From contig PFLE01000002.1 of the NCBI GenBank assembly GCA_002784465.1, positions 1 through 51,137 on the forward strand: a DNA stretch of 51,137 nucleotides, given 5' to 3'. Under the pieces are notes generated by a model that ran no database searches, was not told the origin of the DNA, and saw only the letters and a program-made list of their open reading frames with translations. This document shows positions 36,545 through 45,086 of this stretch, one piece after another. The translations under genes were made by a program, and so were the position numbers. The first letter of the stretch is position 1. The number at the start of each line of letters is the position of its first letter. The DNA is from Candidatus Shapirobacteria bacterium CG_4_10_14_0_8_um_filter_39_15 (GTDB lineage: Bacteria; Patescibacteriota; Microgenomatia; UM-FILTER-39-15).

Positions 36545-36605
36545 ACTGCTCTCTGTTTTACTTAACCCGATAATCTGATTTGCTGATTTACTATAAAATA
36601 ATATT
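36484..36605. repeat. Long imperfect inverted repeat in rpsE-rplO spacer, overlapping the rpsE 3' end
   Basis: agctgatcggaatatcgggacaagagatcagaaaacag ... ctgctctctgttttacttaacccgataatctgatttgctgatttac. Confidence 0.7.
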
Positions 36606-37052
36606 ATGGAACTGAATAAATTACCAATTACAACTAAAAGACCGAAAAAAAGGATCGGCCGGGGCATCGGTTCGGGAAAAGGCGGCCATACGGTTGGCCG
36701 CGGTTCTAAAGGCCAAAAATCCCGCGGACATATTTCTCCTTTTTTTGAAGGCACGAAAATTAAGAAATCATTAATTAAAAGATTACCCTTGCTTCGGGGA
36801 AAAGGAAAACAAACCGCGGGACAAAGACCTTCAATAATCAATCTAAAATTTCTTAATTTCTTTAAGGCCGGCGAAGAAGTGACTATCGCGGCGTTGGTGA
36901 AACACGGCATTATTTTAGAAAAAGATATTAATCCCAAGGGAATAAAAATTTTAGGGGATGGTGAATTGTCTGTAGCGTTGACAGTTAAGCTTCCTGTTTC
37001 AAAAGGAGCAAGAGCCAAGATTGAGAAGGCGGGAGGAAAAGTAGAAAATTAA
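36606..37052 (+). CDS. rplO: Ribosomal protein L15 (uL15)
   Basis: KKRIGRGIGSGKGGHTVGRGSKGQKSR. Confidence 0.97.
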   Translation: MELNKLPITTKRPKKRIGRGIGSGKGGHTVGRGSKGQKSRGHISPFFEGTKIKKSLIKRLPLLRGKGKQTAGQRPSIINLKFLNFFKAGEEVTIAALVKHGIILEKDINPKGIKILGDGELSVALTVKLPVSKGARAKIEKAGGKVEN

Positions 37053-37173
37053 TTCAAAACTCAAAAATCAAAAGTCAAAAATACAAGTAAAAAGTCAAAA
37101 TTGCCAAACTTTTTAATTTTGAATTGCACTTTTGCATTTTAACTTTTAACTTTTGATTTTAATTACATAGATC
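37053..37173. repeat. Long inverted word array in rplO-secY spacer
   Basis: actcaaaaatcaaaagtcaaaaatacaagtaaaaag ... gcacttttgcattttaacttttaacttttgatttt. Confidence 0.75.
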
Positions 37174-38460
37174 ATGAATAAAATTCTAGAGCTTCTTCAA
37201 AATATTTACCGAACTCCCGACTTACGGCGCAAGCTGTTATATACCGCATTTCTTCTGTTTGTTTTTCGTTTGGCGGCCCATATTCCGGTCCCGGGCGTAA
37301 ACATTGCCGCTTTAAAATCCCTTTTTGCCGGTAACCAATTCTTAGGGCTTTTGGATATCTTTTCCGGCGGCACGTTGGCGAATTTTTCGGTGATGGCTTT
37401 GGGTCTTAACCCTTATATCAACTCTTCGATTATCTTTCAGCTTCTGACAATGGTTTTTCCCAAATTGGAGGAATTACAGAAGGAGGGTGAATATGGTCAG
37501 CAGAAAATTAACCAGTATCAGAGATTAGTGACCGTGCCCTTGGCCTTTTTCCAGGCTTTTGGGATGCTCGCGCTTTTAAAAAGTCAGGGAATAATTGGTT
37601 CATTATCCCCGCTGGCTTTGATTTCGATGGTAGTGACCATGACTTGCGGAACAATTTTTTTAATGTGGTTGGGGGAGTTGATTACCGAAAACGGTATCGG
37701 TAACGGAATTTCGATTATAATTTTTGCCGGTATTGTCGGTCGTTTTCCGATTTCAATCGGGCAAACTTTGTCTACCCTGGAAACTCAAAACTTTTTCAAT
37801 TTAATTATTTTTGCCGTGATGGCGGTTTTGGTTATCGGCGGTATTACGATGGTTAATGAAGCGGCCAGAAAAATCCCGATCGAATACGCCAAAAGAATTC
37901 GGGGCGGCCGGATGTACGGCGGCCAGTCAACCTATCTGCCCTTGCGGATTAACCAGGCGGGAATGATCCCGATCATTTTTGCGGCTTCTCTGGTTTTAAT
38001 TCCGTCAATGTTCGGCCGTTTTTTGGAACAAGTGCCCAATCCCCAGATTGCCTCAATTGCCCGATCAATGGTAGCGATTTTTAACCCGGGTAGTTTATCA
38101 TACAACTTGATTTATTTCCTGTTGGTTGTCGGTTTTACTTATTTTTACACGGCGGTAGTTTTCAATCCGTCAAAGATTTCCGATGAGCTGAAAAAACACG
38201 GCGGTTTTATCCCGGGCATCCGGCCGGGCACCTCGACAACCGAATATTTAAATTGGATTTTAACAAGAATCACTCTTGCTGGTGCTTTGTTTTTAGGGGT
38301 GGTGGCGGTTTTACCATCCGTTGCTCAAAGTATGACCGGGATCGCGACTTTATCTATCGGCGGAGCGGGAATTTTGATTGTCGTTTCGGTTGTTTTGGAA
38401 ACGGTAAAACAATTGGAATCAATGATGATCAGCCGTAATTATGAGGGATTTTTAAAATGA
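37174..38460 (+). CDS. secY: Preprotein translocase subunit SecY
   Basis: [18 protein letters not shown]..., [35 protein letters not shown]; multiple TM segments. Confidence 0.98.
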   Translation: MNKILELLQNIYRTPDLRRKLLYTAFLLFVFRLAAHIPVPGVNIAALKSLFAGNQFLGLLDIFSGGTLANFSVMALGLNPYINSSIIFQLLTMVFPKLEELQKEGEYGQQKINQYQRLVTVPLAFFQAFGMLALLKSQGIIGSLSPLALISMVVTMTCGTIFLMWLGELITENGIGNGISIIIFAGIVGRFPISIGQTLSTLETQNFFNLIIFAVMAVLVIGGITMVNEAARKIPIEYAKRIRGGRMYGGQSTYLPLRINQAGMIPIIFAASLVLIPSMFGRFLEQVPNPQIASIARSMVAIFNPGSLSYNLIYFLLVVGFTYFYTAVVFNPSKISDELKKHGGFIPGIRPGTSTTEYLNWILTRITLAGALFLGVVAVLPSVAQSMTGIATLSIGGAGILIVVSVVLETVKQLESMMISRNYEGFLK

Positions 38461-39122
38461 ATCTTATTATTTCCGGTCCGCAGGGATCGGGCAAAGGGAC
38501 CCAAGGAGATCTTTTAGAAGAGAAATTCGGAGTGTTTCATTTGGAATCCGGGCAGCTAATGAGGGAAGCCATTAAGAAGGAAACTGATTTCGGTAGGCAA
38601 ATTGCTGATTATGTGAATCAGGGAATTATTGTTCCGGATGAATTAACCAATCAGTTAATTGAACAAAGTTTGGTTGATGAAAATATTAGTAAAGGAATTA
38701 TTTTTGACGGATTTCCCAGAAGGTTATCGCAAGGTCAATGGCTGGATGAGCAGTTGGTAAAGAAAAACAGCCAGATTGATAAACTGATTTTATTGATTTT
38801 ATCGACAGAGGAAACAATCAGGCGGTTATCGGCCAGAAGAATTTGTCCAAAATGCGGTCGGAATTTTAATTTAATTACCGTTCCGCCTAAAAATGATGAA
38901 CTTTGTGATGATTGTGGACTGAAATTAATTACCAGGGATGACGAAACTTCGGAAGCAATTACTAAAAGGTTAGAAGAGTATCATACCGAAACCGACCCGA
39001 TGATTGAATATTACCGGAAGCAGGGAAAAGTGATTGAAATTAACGGCGAACAGCCGGTGGAAAAAGTTTTTTCCGACATTCTCGAGGCTCTAGCTTCGCA
39101 AGGCGTCCCCTTGCGAAGCTAA
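38457..39122 (+). CDS. adk: Adenylate kinase with zinc lid
   Basis: [36 protein letters not shown]...CDDCG. Confidence 0.96.
   Translation: MNLIISGPQGSGKGTQGDLLEEKFGVFHLESGQLMREAIKKETDFGRQIADYVNQGIIVPDELTNQLIEQSLVDENISKGIIFDGFPRRLSQGQWLDEQLVKKNSQIDKLILLILSTEETIRRLSARRICPKCGRNFNLITVPPKNDELCDDCGLKLITRDDETSEAITKRLEEYHTETDPMIEYYRKQGKVIEINGEQPVEKVFSDILEALASQGVPLRS
39092..39120. repeat. Perfect 12-bp inverted repeat agcttcgcaagg-cgtcc-ccttgcgaagct over the adk stop region
   Basis: Arms 39092-39103 and 39109-39120 read directly. Confidence 0.85.
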
Positions 39123-39209
39123 TCTTGGTAACATCCTCTATTTCCCCTTAAATTCTATTAATATTTTATCTTTGTCATTATTAAGCTTATTTCATGATAT
39201 AATTTAGTC

Positions 39210-39974
39210 ATGATTCCAATTAAAACTCCTGCCGAAATTGAGATTATGAAACAGGGTGGAAAAATCCTGAAAACCGCCATGGAAAAAACTTTAGCGGGCG
39301 TAAAGCCTGGCGTTCTTGTTGCCGATTTAGATAAACTGGCCGAGCAGGAAATTCTGAAATTGGGGGGTGAACCAGGCTTTAAAAGAGTTGAAGGCTATAA
39401 ATGGACTACCTGTTTCAGCATTAATGAGGATGTGGTTCATGGGATCCCGACTGCCAGAGTAATTGAGAATGGTGATATTGTGGGAATTGATATGGGAGTA
39501 TTTTACAAAGGGTTTAATACTGACACAAGTTGGACAACAATAGCGGCTAGCGGCAAGGGGCAAGCGGCTAGTCAAGGAAGCCAAAAATTCCTGAAAGTTG
39601 GTGAAAAAGCGTTAGAGGAAGCGATAAAACAAGCTAGGCCAAGGAACAAGATTTCTGATATTTCTAAAGCCATAAATGATACAATTGTTAAGGCTGGATA
39701 TTCACCGGTTAGAGCCTTGACCGGCCATGGAGTTGGTAAAATACTACATGAAGATCCGGCGATTCCTTGTTTTTTTGAACCTGGCCAGGAAAAACACAGT
39801 CCGGAAATTAAGCCCGGAATGGTGTTGGCAATTGAGGTAATTTATAACCAGGGATCTGCTGATGTGGTTCTGGCTAATGACGGCTGGACAATCAAAACAA
39901 AAGATGGTAAAATATCAGGGCTTTACGAAAAGACCGTTGCTGTAACGAACAACGGTCATTTAGTATTAACTTAA
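39210..39974 (+). CDS. map: Methionine aminopeptidase type I
   Basis: [40 protein letters not shown]. Confidence 0.97.
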   Translation: MIPIKTPAEIEIMKQGGKILKTAMEKTLAGVKPGVLVADLDKLAEQEILKLGGEPGFKRVEGYKWTTCFSINEDVVHGIPTARVIENGDIVGIDMGVFYKGFNTDTSWTTIAASGKGQAASQGSQKFLKVGEKALEEAIKQARPRNKISDISKAINDTIVKAGYSPVRALTGHGVGKILHEDPAIPCFFEPGQEKHSPEIKPGMVLAIEVIYNQGSADVVLANDGWTIKTKDGKISGLYEKTVAVTNNGHLVLT

Positions 39975-40189
39975 TGAATCAAGACAGAATTGCAACTGAA
40001 GGGGTGGTCGCCGAAGCCTTACCGAATACGATGTTTCGGGTTAAACTGCCGGATGAAAGGATTTTACTCTGTACATTGTCCGGTAAAATGAGAATGAACC
40101 ATATTAAGATTTTGCCCGGCGATAGAGTTAAGGTTGAATTGACGCCATATGATGTGACGAGGGGAAGAATTATTTACAGAAATAAATAA
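39974..40189 (+). CDS. infA: Translation initiation factor IF-1
   Basis: [63 protein letters not shown]. Confidence 0.97.
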   Translation: MNQDRIATEGVVAEALPNTMFRVKLPDERILLCTLSGKMRMNHIKILPGDRVKVELTPYDVTRGRIIYRNK

Positions 40190-40214
40190 GAAAGGATAAC
40201 GTGTCATTATAATA

Positions 40215-40340
40215 ATTAAGACTATCAGTTGATTAGAGCATCAGGATAAGAAATCAGAGAGCAGGAAACAGTTATTGTTACTGATATTCTGTTCTCAGGT
40301 TTACTTAACCTGATTAACTGCTTTTCTGATTTACTATAGA
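40215..40340. repeat. Long imperfect inverted repeat in infA-rpmJ spacer
   Basis: aattaagactatcagttgattagagcatcaggataag ... ggtttacttaacctgattaactgcttttctgatttactatag. Confidence 0.7.
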
Positions 40341-40347
40341 AAATTAT

Positions 40348-40461
40348 ATGCAAGTACATACCTCAATTCAAAAACGCTGTACCAACTGTAAAATCGTTAA
40401 AAGACGGGGAACTTTGTATGTGATCTGTAAAAATCCAAAGCATAAACAACGGCAGGGGTAA
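40348..40461 (+). CDS. rpmJ: Ribosomal protein L36 (bL36), absent from the supplied ORF list
   Basis: Own translation: [37 protein letters not shown]; correct syntenic place. Confidence 0.95.
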   Translation: MQVHTSIQKRCTNCKIVKRRGTLYVICKNPKHKQRQG

Positions 40462-40596
40462 ACAATTGTTATGATGTTATATTGTTAGAATGTTAGAATG
40501 AAGGTTTCTACGCGAGCCAACATTATAGCATTATAAGCAAAGCTTGTAATTCGCTTTGTTCATTATAACAATCTAGCAATCTAGCAATATAGATAT
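40462..40596. repeat. Inverted TATAACAATCTAGCAAT word array in rpmJ-rpsM spacer
   Basis: tgttatattgttagaatgttagaatga ... tcattataacaatctagcaatctagcaatatag. Confidence 0.8.
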
Positions 40597-41016
40597 ATGA
40601 CAAGAATTGTAGGAATTGATATACCGGATAAAAAACCAATTTGGATTGCCTTAACTCATATTTACGGTGTGGGCCGGCATAATGTGCAAAAAATTTTAAT
40701 TGACGCGAAAATTGATACCGTTAAAAAAACCAGTGAGTTAACTTCCGAAGAGGTTTCCCGGATTTCTAAAGCCTTAGAAAATTATAAAGTTGAAGGTGAT
40801 TTAAGAAAAGAAGTTGGGGAAAATATTAAGCGGCTAAAAGAAATCGGTTCTTATCGAGGGAGCAGACACTCCAAAAATCTTCCGTCAAAAGGTCAACGGA
40901 CCAGAAGTAACGCCCGAACCAAAAGAGGTAAAAGAGTCACGATTGGGGCGATGAAAAAAGAAGTTCTTAATACGGCCGCCCAAACAGCCCAAAAAGAAGG
41001 AGTAAAAACAAAATAA
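40597..41016 (+). CDS. rpsM: Ribosomal protein S13 (uS13)
   Basis: MTRIVGIDIPDKKPIWIALTHIYGVGRHN...RGSRHSKNLPSKGQRTRSNARTKRG. Confidence 0.97.
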   Translation: MTRIVGIDIPDKKPIWIALTHIYGVGRHNVQKILIDAKIDTVKKTSELTSEEVSRISKALENYKVEGDLRKEVGENIKRLKEIGSYRGSRHSKNLPSKGQRTRSNARTKRGKRVTIGAMKKEVLNTAAQTAQKEGVKTK

Positions 41017-41384
41017 TGGCATCAAAAGCAAAAAAACAAATCGTGTTTTCCAAGATTTTTGTGACCGCGACTTTCAATAATACTTTGGCAACCGCCACTG
41101 ATTTGGAAGGGAATGTTTTGGCTTGGGAAACGACCGGTAGCTCCGGTTTTAAAGGAACCAGAAAATCAACCCCTTTTGCCGCGACGGTTACCGTTAAAAA
41201 ATTAACCGATAAATTGGTAGGAATGGGAATTAAAGAAGTTGAAGTTTATATTAAAGGACCCGGTCCGGGAAGAGACGCCGCCTTAAGGTCAATTCGGGCA
41301 TCTGGATTAAAAATGAATATGATTGCTGATATTACCCCGATTCCCCATAATGGCACCAGGCCGAAAAAGAAAAGGAGAGTATAA
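41016..41384 (+). CDS. rpsK: Ribosomal protein S11 (uS11)
   Basis: FVTATFNNTLATATDLEGN...DITPIPHNGTRPKKKRRV. Confidence 0.97.
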   Translation: MASKAKKQIVFSKIFVTATFNNTLATATDLEGNVLAWETTGSSGFKGTRKSTPFAATVTVKKLTDKLVGMGIKEVEVYIKGPGPGRDAALRSIRASGLKMNMIADITPIPHNGTRPKKKRRV

Positions 41385-41389
41385 ACAAG

Positions 41390-42013
41390 ATGAAAGGATT
41401 AGGTAACAATAAATGCCGGCTTTGTCGGAGAGAAAAATCAAAGCTTTTTTTGAAAGGCGCGCGTTGCTTGTCGCCAAAATGTCCAATTGATAAAAAAGGG
41501 GCGGTTACTCCCGGGGTTAATAGTCAAAGAAGAAAACGCAATCCCTCGGAATATGGAATTCAACTGCGGGAAAAGCAAAAAGTTAAAAGAACTTACGGGG
41601 TGATGGAAAATCAATTTAAGCGCTATTTTGCTTTAGCCAGAAAAACCAAAGGGGCAACCGGTGAAGCTTTATTAAAAATTCTGGAAATGCGTTTGGATAA
41701 TGTGGTATATCGGCTTGGTTTTACCCCCTCCCGAACGATGGCCCGCCAATTGGTTTCACACCGCCATGTTTATGTTAACGGCAAGAAAGTGAATATCGCT
41801 TCCTATGAAGTTAAGCCGGGGGATGTGATCAACTTGTCAACTAAAGCTTTGGTCAATCCGACACTGAAAAAGACTTTAACCGAAAAAAATGATATAATGC
41901 CGGAGTGGTTGATCAGAAAAGCCGCGGTCGGTAAGGTCGAAAGGTTACCAAGGAGGGATGAAATCGGTGACCAGGTCGACGAGCAATTGGTGGTTGAATA
42001 TTACTCAAGATGA
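41390..42013 (+). CDS. rpsD: Ribosomal protein S4 (uS4)
   Basis: CRLCRREKSKLFLKGARCLSPKCP...LEMRLDNVVYRLGFTPSRTMARQLVSHRHVYVNGKKV. Confidence 0.97.
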   Translation: MKGLGNNKCRLCRREKSKLFLKGARCLSPKCPIDKKGAVTPGVNSQRRKRNPSEYGIQLREKQKVKRTYGVMENQFKRYFALARKTKGATGEALLKILEMRLDNVVYRLGFTPSRTMARQLVSHRHVYVNGKKVNIASYEVKPGDVINLSTKALVNPTLKKTLTEKNDIMPEWLIRKAAVGKVERLPRRDEIGDQVDEQLVVEYYSR

Positions 42014-42034
42014 TGTAAAATATTAAAAGCAAAA

Positions 42035-42952
42035 ATGTTAAGCCCAATCTTTCAAATTAAGAACGAGAAATCAACGGACCACGAAGGGATTTTTATTATT
42101 GAACCGTTAGAACAAGGTTACGGTCATACCGTTGGCAATGCTTTGCGCCGGGTATTATTGACTAGTCTTCCGGGTGCCGCGGTCACCTATGTCAAAATTG
42201 CCGGGGTTTTCCACCAGTTCACTTCTCTTGAAGGAATGAAGGAGGACGTGGTGGAGCTGATTTTGAATATTAAAAAGATCCGTTTTGCGTATGAGGGCGA
42301 AAAGCCGGTGAAAGTGACTTTGGAAGCGATTGGTCCGGGTGAAGTTAAAGCCGAAGAGATTAAAACGCCGGCGAATGTTAAAGTTGTGAGCAAGGATTTG
42401 GTTTTAGCCAATCTTTCCGATAAAAAATCAAAACTGGACGTCGAAATGACCGTGGAAAAAGGCTATGGCTATTCTCCTTTTGAAGATCGGGAAAGTCAAA
42501 GCTTGGGAGTGATTCCGGTTGATGCCGCTTTTTCTCCAATTCTTTCGGTTAACTATCGGATTGAAGCGACTCGGGTCGGCCGGATTACCAATTACGATCG
42601 TTTAGTGATGGAAATTCTTAGCGACGGCTCGATTAAGCCGATTGACGCCCTAAAAGAGGCCGCCAAAATCTTAATTACTTATTTCAACCAAATTATCGAA
42701 CCGAGAAAAGTTGAAGAAGAACAAAAACCAAAAGAAGAAAAAGTCTCCCGGGAAGCCTTAAACTTAATGATTGAAGAGTTAAATTTGCCGGTGAGAATTT
42801 CTAATGCTTTAGAAAGAGCTGGTTTTAAAACCGTGGCGGATGTTTTGGCTTCTAATAAAAAAGAGATCGCCAAAGTTAAAAATTTAGGTTCTAAATCCCT
42901 TAAAATTATCGAAGCCGGCCTGAAGGAAAAGGGAGTAGGATTTGAGGAGTAA
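42035..42952 (+). CDS. rpoA: RNA polymerase subunit alpha
   Basis: IEPLEQGYGHTVGNALRRVLLTSLPGAAVTYVKI...ALERAGFKTVADVLA. Confidence 0.98.
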   Translation: MLSPIFQIKNEKSTDHEGIFIIEPLEQGYGHTVGNALRRVLLTSLPGAAVTYVKIAGVFHQFTSLEGMKEDVVELILNIKKIRFAYEGEKPVKVTLEAIGPGEVKAEEIKTPANVKVVSKDLVLANLSDKKSKLDVEMTVEKGYGYSPFEDRESQSLGVIPVDAAFSPILSVNYRIEATRVGRITNYDRLVMEILSDGSIKPIDALKEAAKILITYFNQIIEPRKVEEEQKPKEEKVSREALNLMIEELNLPVRISNALERAGFKTVADVLASNKKEIAKVKNLGSKSLKIIEAGLKEKGVGFEE

Positions 42953-42955
42953 TCA

Positions 42956-43291
42956 ATGCGACACGGGGTATTTGGCCGAAAACTATCCAGAGACGCCAAC
43001 GAAAGAAAGTCTCTTTTTAAAAACCTCACTTCTTCGTTATTAACTTGCGGTCATATTGTCACAACCGAAAGCAAAGCCAAGGCGATAAAAGGGTTGGTTG
43101 ATAAATTGGTTAAAAAAAGCGGTTCCACAAGAATTATTAGATTGGGAACAAGATTGGGAGATAGGGCAATGATGGTGAAGATGGAACTCGTGGAGAAAGA
43201 AGATAGAAGTGAGAAGTTGGAAGCTGGAATTAAGAAAGCGGAAGATGGAAATCAGAAGCCTGCAAACACTAAAACACAGAAAAAATCTTGA
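42956..43291 (+). CDS. rplQ: Ribosomal protein L17 (bL17) with repeat-derived tail
   Basis: MRHGVFGRKLSRDANERKSLFKNLTSSLLTCGHIVTTESKAKAIKGLVDKLV; tail SEKLEAGIKKAEDGNQKPANTKTQKKS. Confidence 0.96.
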   Translation: MRHGVFGRKLSRDANERKSLFKNLTSSLLTCGHIVTTESKAKAIKGLVDKLVKKSGSTRIIRLGTRLGDRAMMVKMELVEKEDRSEKLEAGIKKAEDGNQKPANTKTQKKS

Positions 43292-43345
43292 AACACTGAA
43301 AGTTCTGTGTTTCTGTAAATTCAGTGATTCAGTGTTGCAAGAAAC
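43262..43345. repeat. Inverted AACACTGAA word array spanning the rplQ end and rplQ-rplM spacer
   Basis: aaacactaaaacacagaaaa...aaacactgaaagttctgtgtttctgtaaattcagtgattcagtgtt. Confidence 0.75.
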
Positions 43346-43354
43346 CAAAGCCAA

Positions 43355-43768
43355 ATGAAGACATATAATACCAAACAAAGTGATATCCAAAGAGTATGGC
43401 ACTTAATTGATGCTCATGATCAAGTGGTTGGCCGATTATCAACCAAAATTGCCGGGTTATTAATGGGGAAAAGTAAACCGTATTTTATTCGTAATCTTGG
43501 TTGCGGCGATTTTGTGGTTGTGATTAATGCCCAAACCGCGAAATTAACCGGCAATAAAGAAAATAAAAAGAATTATTATCATCATACCGGTTACCCTGCC
43601 GGCTTAAGAACCCAAACTGCCTCTCAAGTGAGAGCCAGTCATCCGGACAGATTGATTTCTCACGCCGTTGCCGGAATGCTGCCGCAAAATAAATTAAAGG
43701 ACAAAATGTTAACACGGCTATATGTTTATTCTGGCTCAGAGCATCCATATGGAGGTCAATTTAAGTAA
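43355..43768 (+). CDS. rplM: Ribosomal protein L13 (uL13)
   Basis: DAHDQVVGRLSTKIAGLLMGKSKPYF...AVAGMLPQNKLKDKMLTRLYVYSGSEHPY. Confidence 0.97.
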   Translation: MKTYNTKQSDIQRVWHLIDAHDQVVGRLSTKIAGLLMGKSKPYFIRNLGCGDFVVVINAQTAKLTGNKENKKNYYHHTGYPAGLRTQTASQVRASHPDRLISHAVAGMLPQNKLKDKMLTRLYVYSGSEHPYGGQFK

Positions 43769-43771
43769 AGA

Positions 43772-43862
43772 GGAAATTGTTAGATTGTTATAATGCTATA
43801 ATGTTAATTTGTTTCCGGAGAATTTCATTATAACAAGATAACAGGATAACATTATAACAATA
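43772..43862. repeat. Inverted TATAACAAT word array in rplM-rpsI spacer
   Basis: attgttagattgttataatgctataatgtt ... aacattataacaat. Confidence 0.8.
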
Positions 43863-43868
43863 AAGTTT

Positions 43869-44288
43869 ATGCCAAGAACTAAAAAAGAAGAAAAACCAAA
43901 ATATATTTCGGTAGTTGGGAGCCGCCGAGAAGCTCAAGCTAAAGTCAGGCTTTATGCCGGTAAGGGCGAAACAACCGTCAATGGTATTCCAATTGAAAAA
44001 TATTTTCCTCAAAAAGGGGCTGAAAAATTATTTTTTAAACCGTTTGAAATAACCAATACAATGGGGAAATATTTCGCGACGATTAAATGCGAAGGCGGCG
44101 GCAAAGTCGGTCAAATCGCGGCGGTGATTCACGGTCTTTCCCGAGCTTTGTCCTTGGCGGACAAAGAAAAATTCCGGCCTGATTTGAAAAAAGCGAAATT
44201 ATTAACCCGCGATTCCCGGACCCGTCAGCGCCGGAATATTGGCATGGGAGGCAAGTCTCGTCGGAAGAAACAATCTCCAAAACGGTAA
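43869..44288 (+). CDS. rpsI: Ribosomal protein S9 (uS9)
   Basis: VVGSRREAQAKVRLYAGKGETTVNGIPIEKYF...LLTRDSRTRQRRNIGMGGKSRRKKQSPKR. Confidence 0.97.
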   Translation: MPRTKKEEKPKYISVVGSRREAQAKVRLYAGKGETTVNGIPIEKYFPQKGAEKLFFKPFEITNTMGKYFATIKCEGGGKVGQIAAVIHGLSRALSLADKEKFRPDLKKAKLLTRDSRTRQRRNIGMGGKSRRKKQSPKR

Positions 44289-44293
44289 GTTTC

Positions 44294-44329
44294 TTTCCTT
44301 CCTTTAATTCTCCTCTAAAATCCTTTAAG
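44294..44329 (+). repeat. TCCTTTAAT/TCCTCTAAA word array 3' of rpsI
   Basis: tttccttcctttaattctcctctaaaatcctttaag. Confidence 0.6.
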
Positions 44330-44344
44330 TGATATATTATTTTT

Positions 44345-44980
44345 ATGCTTAAGATTCTTCTTCTTTGTTCTCTTCTTGTTAATTTTGTTTTATTCCAAAG
44401 ACTAACGACGAGCGACCAACGACAGGGCATCCTTGTTCTTGAGGTTTTGGATGGTGATACCATTCTTTTAGACCACGATGTTCGTTTGCGCTTAAGACAT
44501 GTTGATGCGCCAGAACTGGAATTTTGCGGCGGATAAGAAGCTAAAGATTTGTTAACAAAATTAACCAAAGGTAAAAGAGTTATCGTTAAGGAGCAGATTA
44601 TTGACCAATATGGCCGTCCCATGGCATTGCTTTATGTTAATAACAACTTGATTAATTTGGAAATGTTGAAAAGCGGTTGGGTAAGATATCATTCTGATAA
44701 TACCAGCCAGACAGAATCAATTAAGAGAATCGCCGACGAAACAAAAAAATCGAAAATTGGTATTTGGTCTTCAAAATGCTATCAAACAATTAATCCGGAT
44801 AATCCTAAATGCAACATTAAAGGCAATACCGATAAAAATAGTTCCGCCAGAAATTATTATTTTCCGGGCTGCGCTCAATATGAATTTACCATTGTGGAAA
44901 AAGATTTAGGTGAAGCCTGGTTTTGTACTGAAGCCCAAGCCAAAAAAGCCGGTTTCACCCGCGCCGCCACCTGCCACTAA
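44345..44980 (+). pseudogene. Secreted thermonuclease (SNase)-like gene split by one in-frame TAA
   Basis: VLEVLDGDTILLDHDVRLRLRHVDAPELEFCGG*EAKDLLTKLTKGKRVIVKEQIIDQYGRPMALLYV; both halves in the same frame, stop at 44534-44536. Confidence 0.8.
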
Positions 44981-45025
44981 TTTTCAAGCGTCATCCTGAA
45001 CGCAGCGAAGGATCTTCTTTTTCTC

Positions 45026-45072
45026 TGTCATTCCCGCGTTTATCCTGTAAGAGAAAGCGGGAATCTATATAA
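45026..45072 (+). repeat. Dispersed hairpin repeat, stem CCCGC/GCGGG
   Basis: tgtcattcccgcgtttatcctgtaagagaaagcgggaatctatataa. Confidence 0.85.
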
Positions 45073-45086
45073 TCCCTTATCATCCT

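Noticed and set aside
36482-37018. 178-aa minus-strand ORF
   Set aside because: Antisense to rplO; no motifs.
44534-44536. TAA recoded as sense
   Set aside because: Many genes in the window end with TAA, and TGA also serves as a normal stop (rpoB, rpoC), so code 11 fits; nonsense mutation is simpler.
44083-44622. 179-aa minus-strand ORF
   Set aside because: Runs antisense across rpsI and the SNase gene; no motifs.
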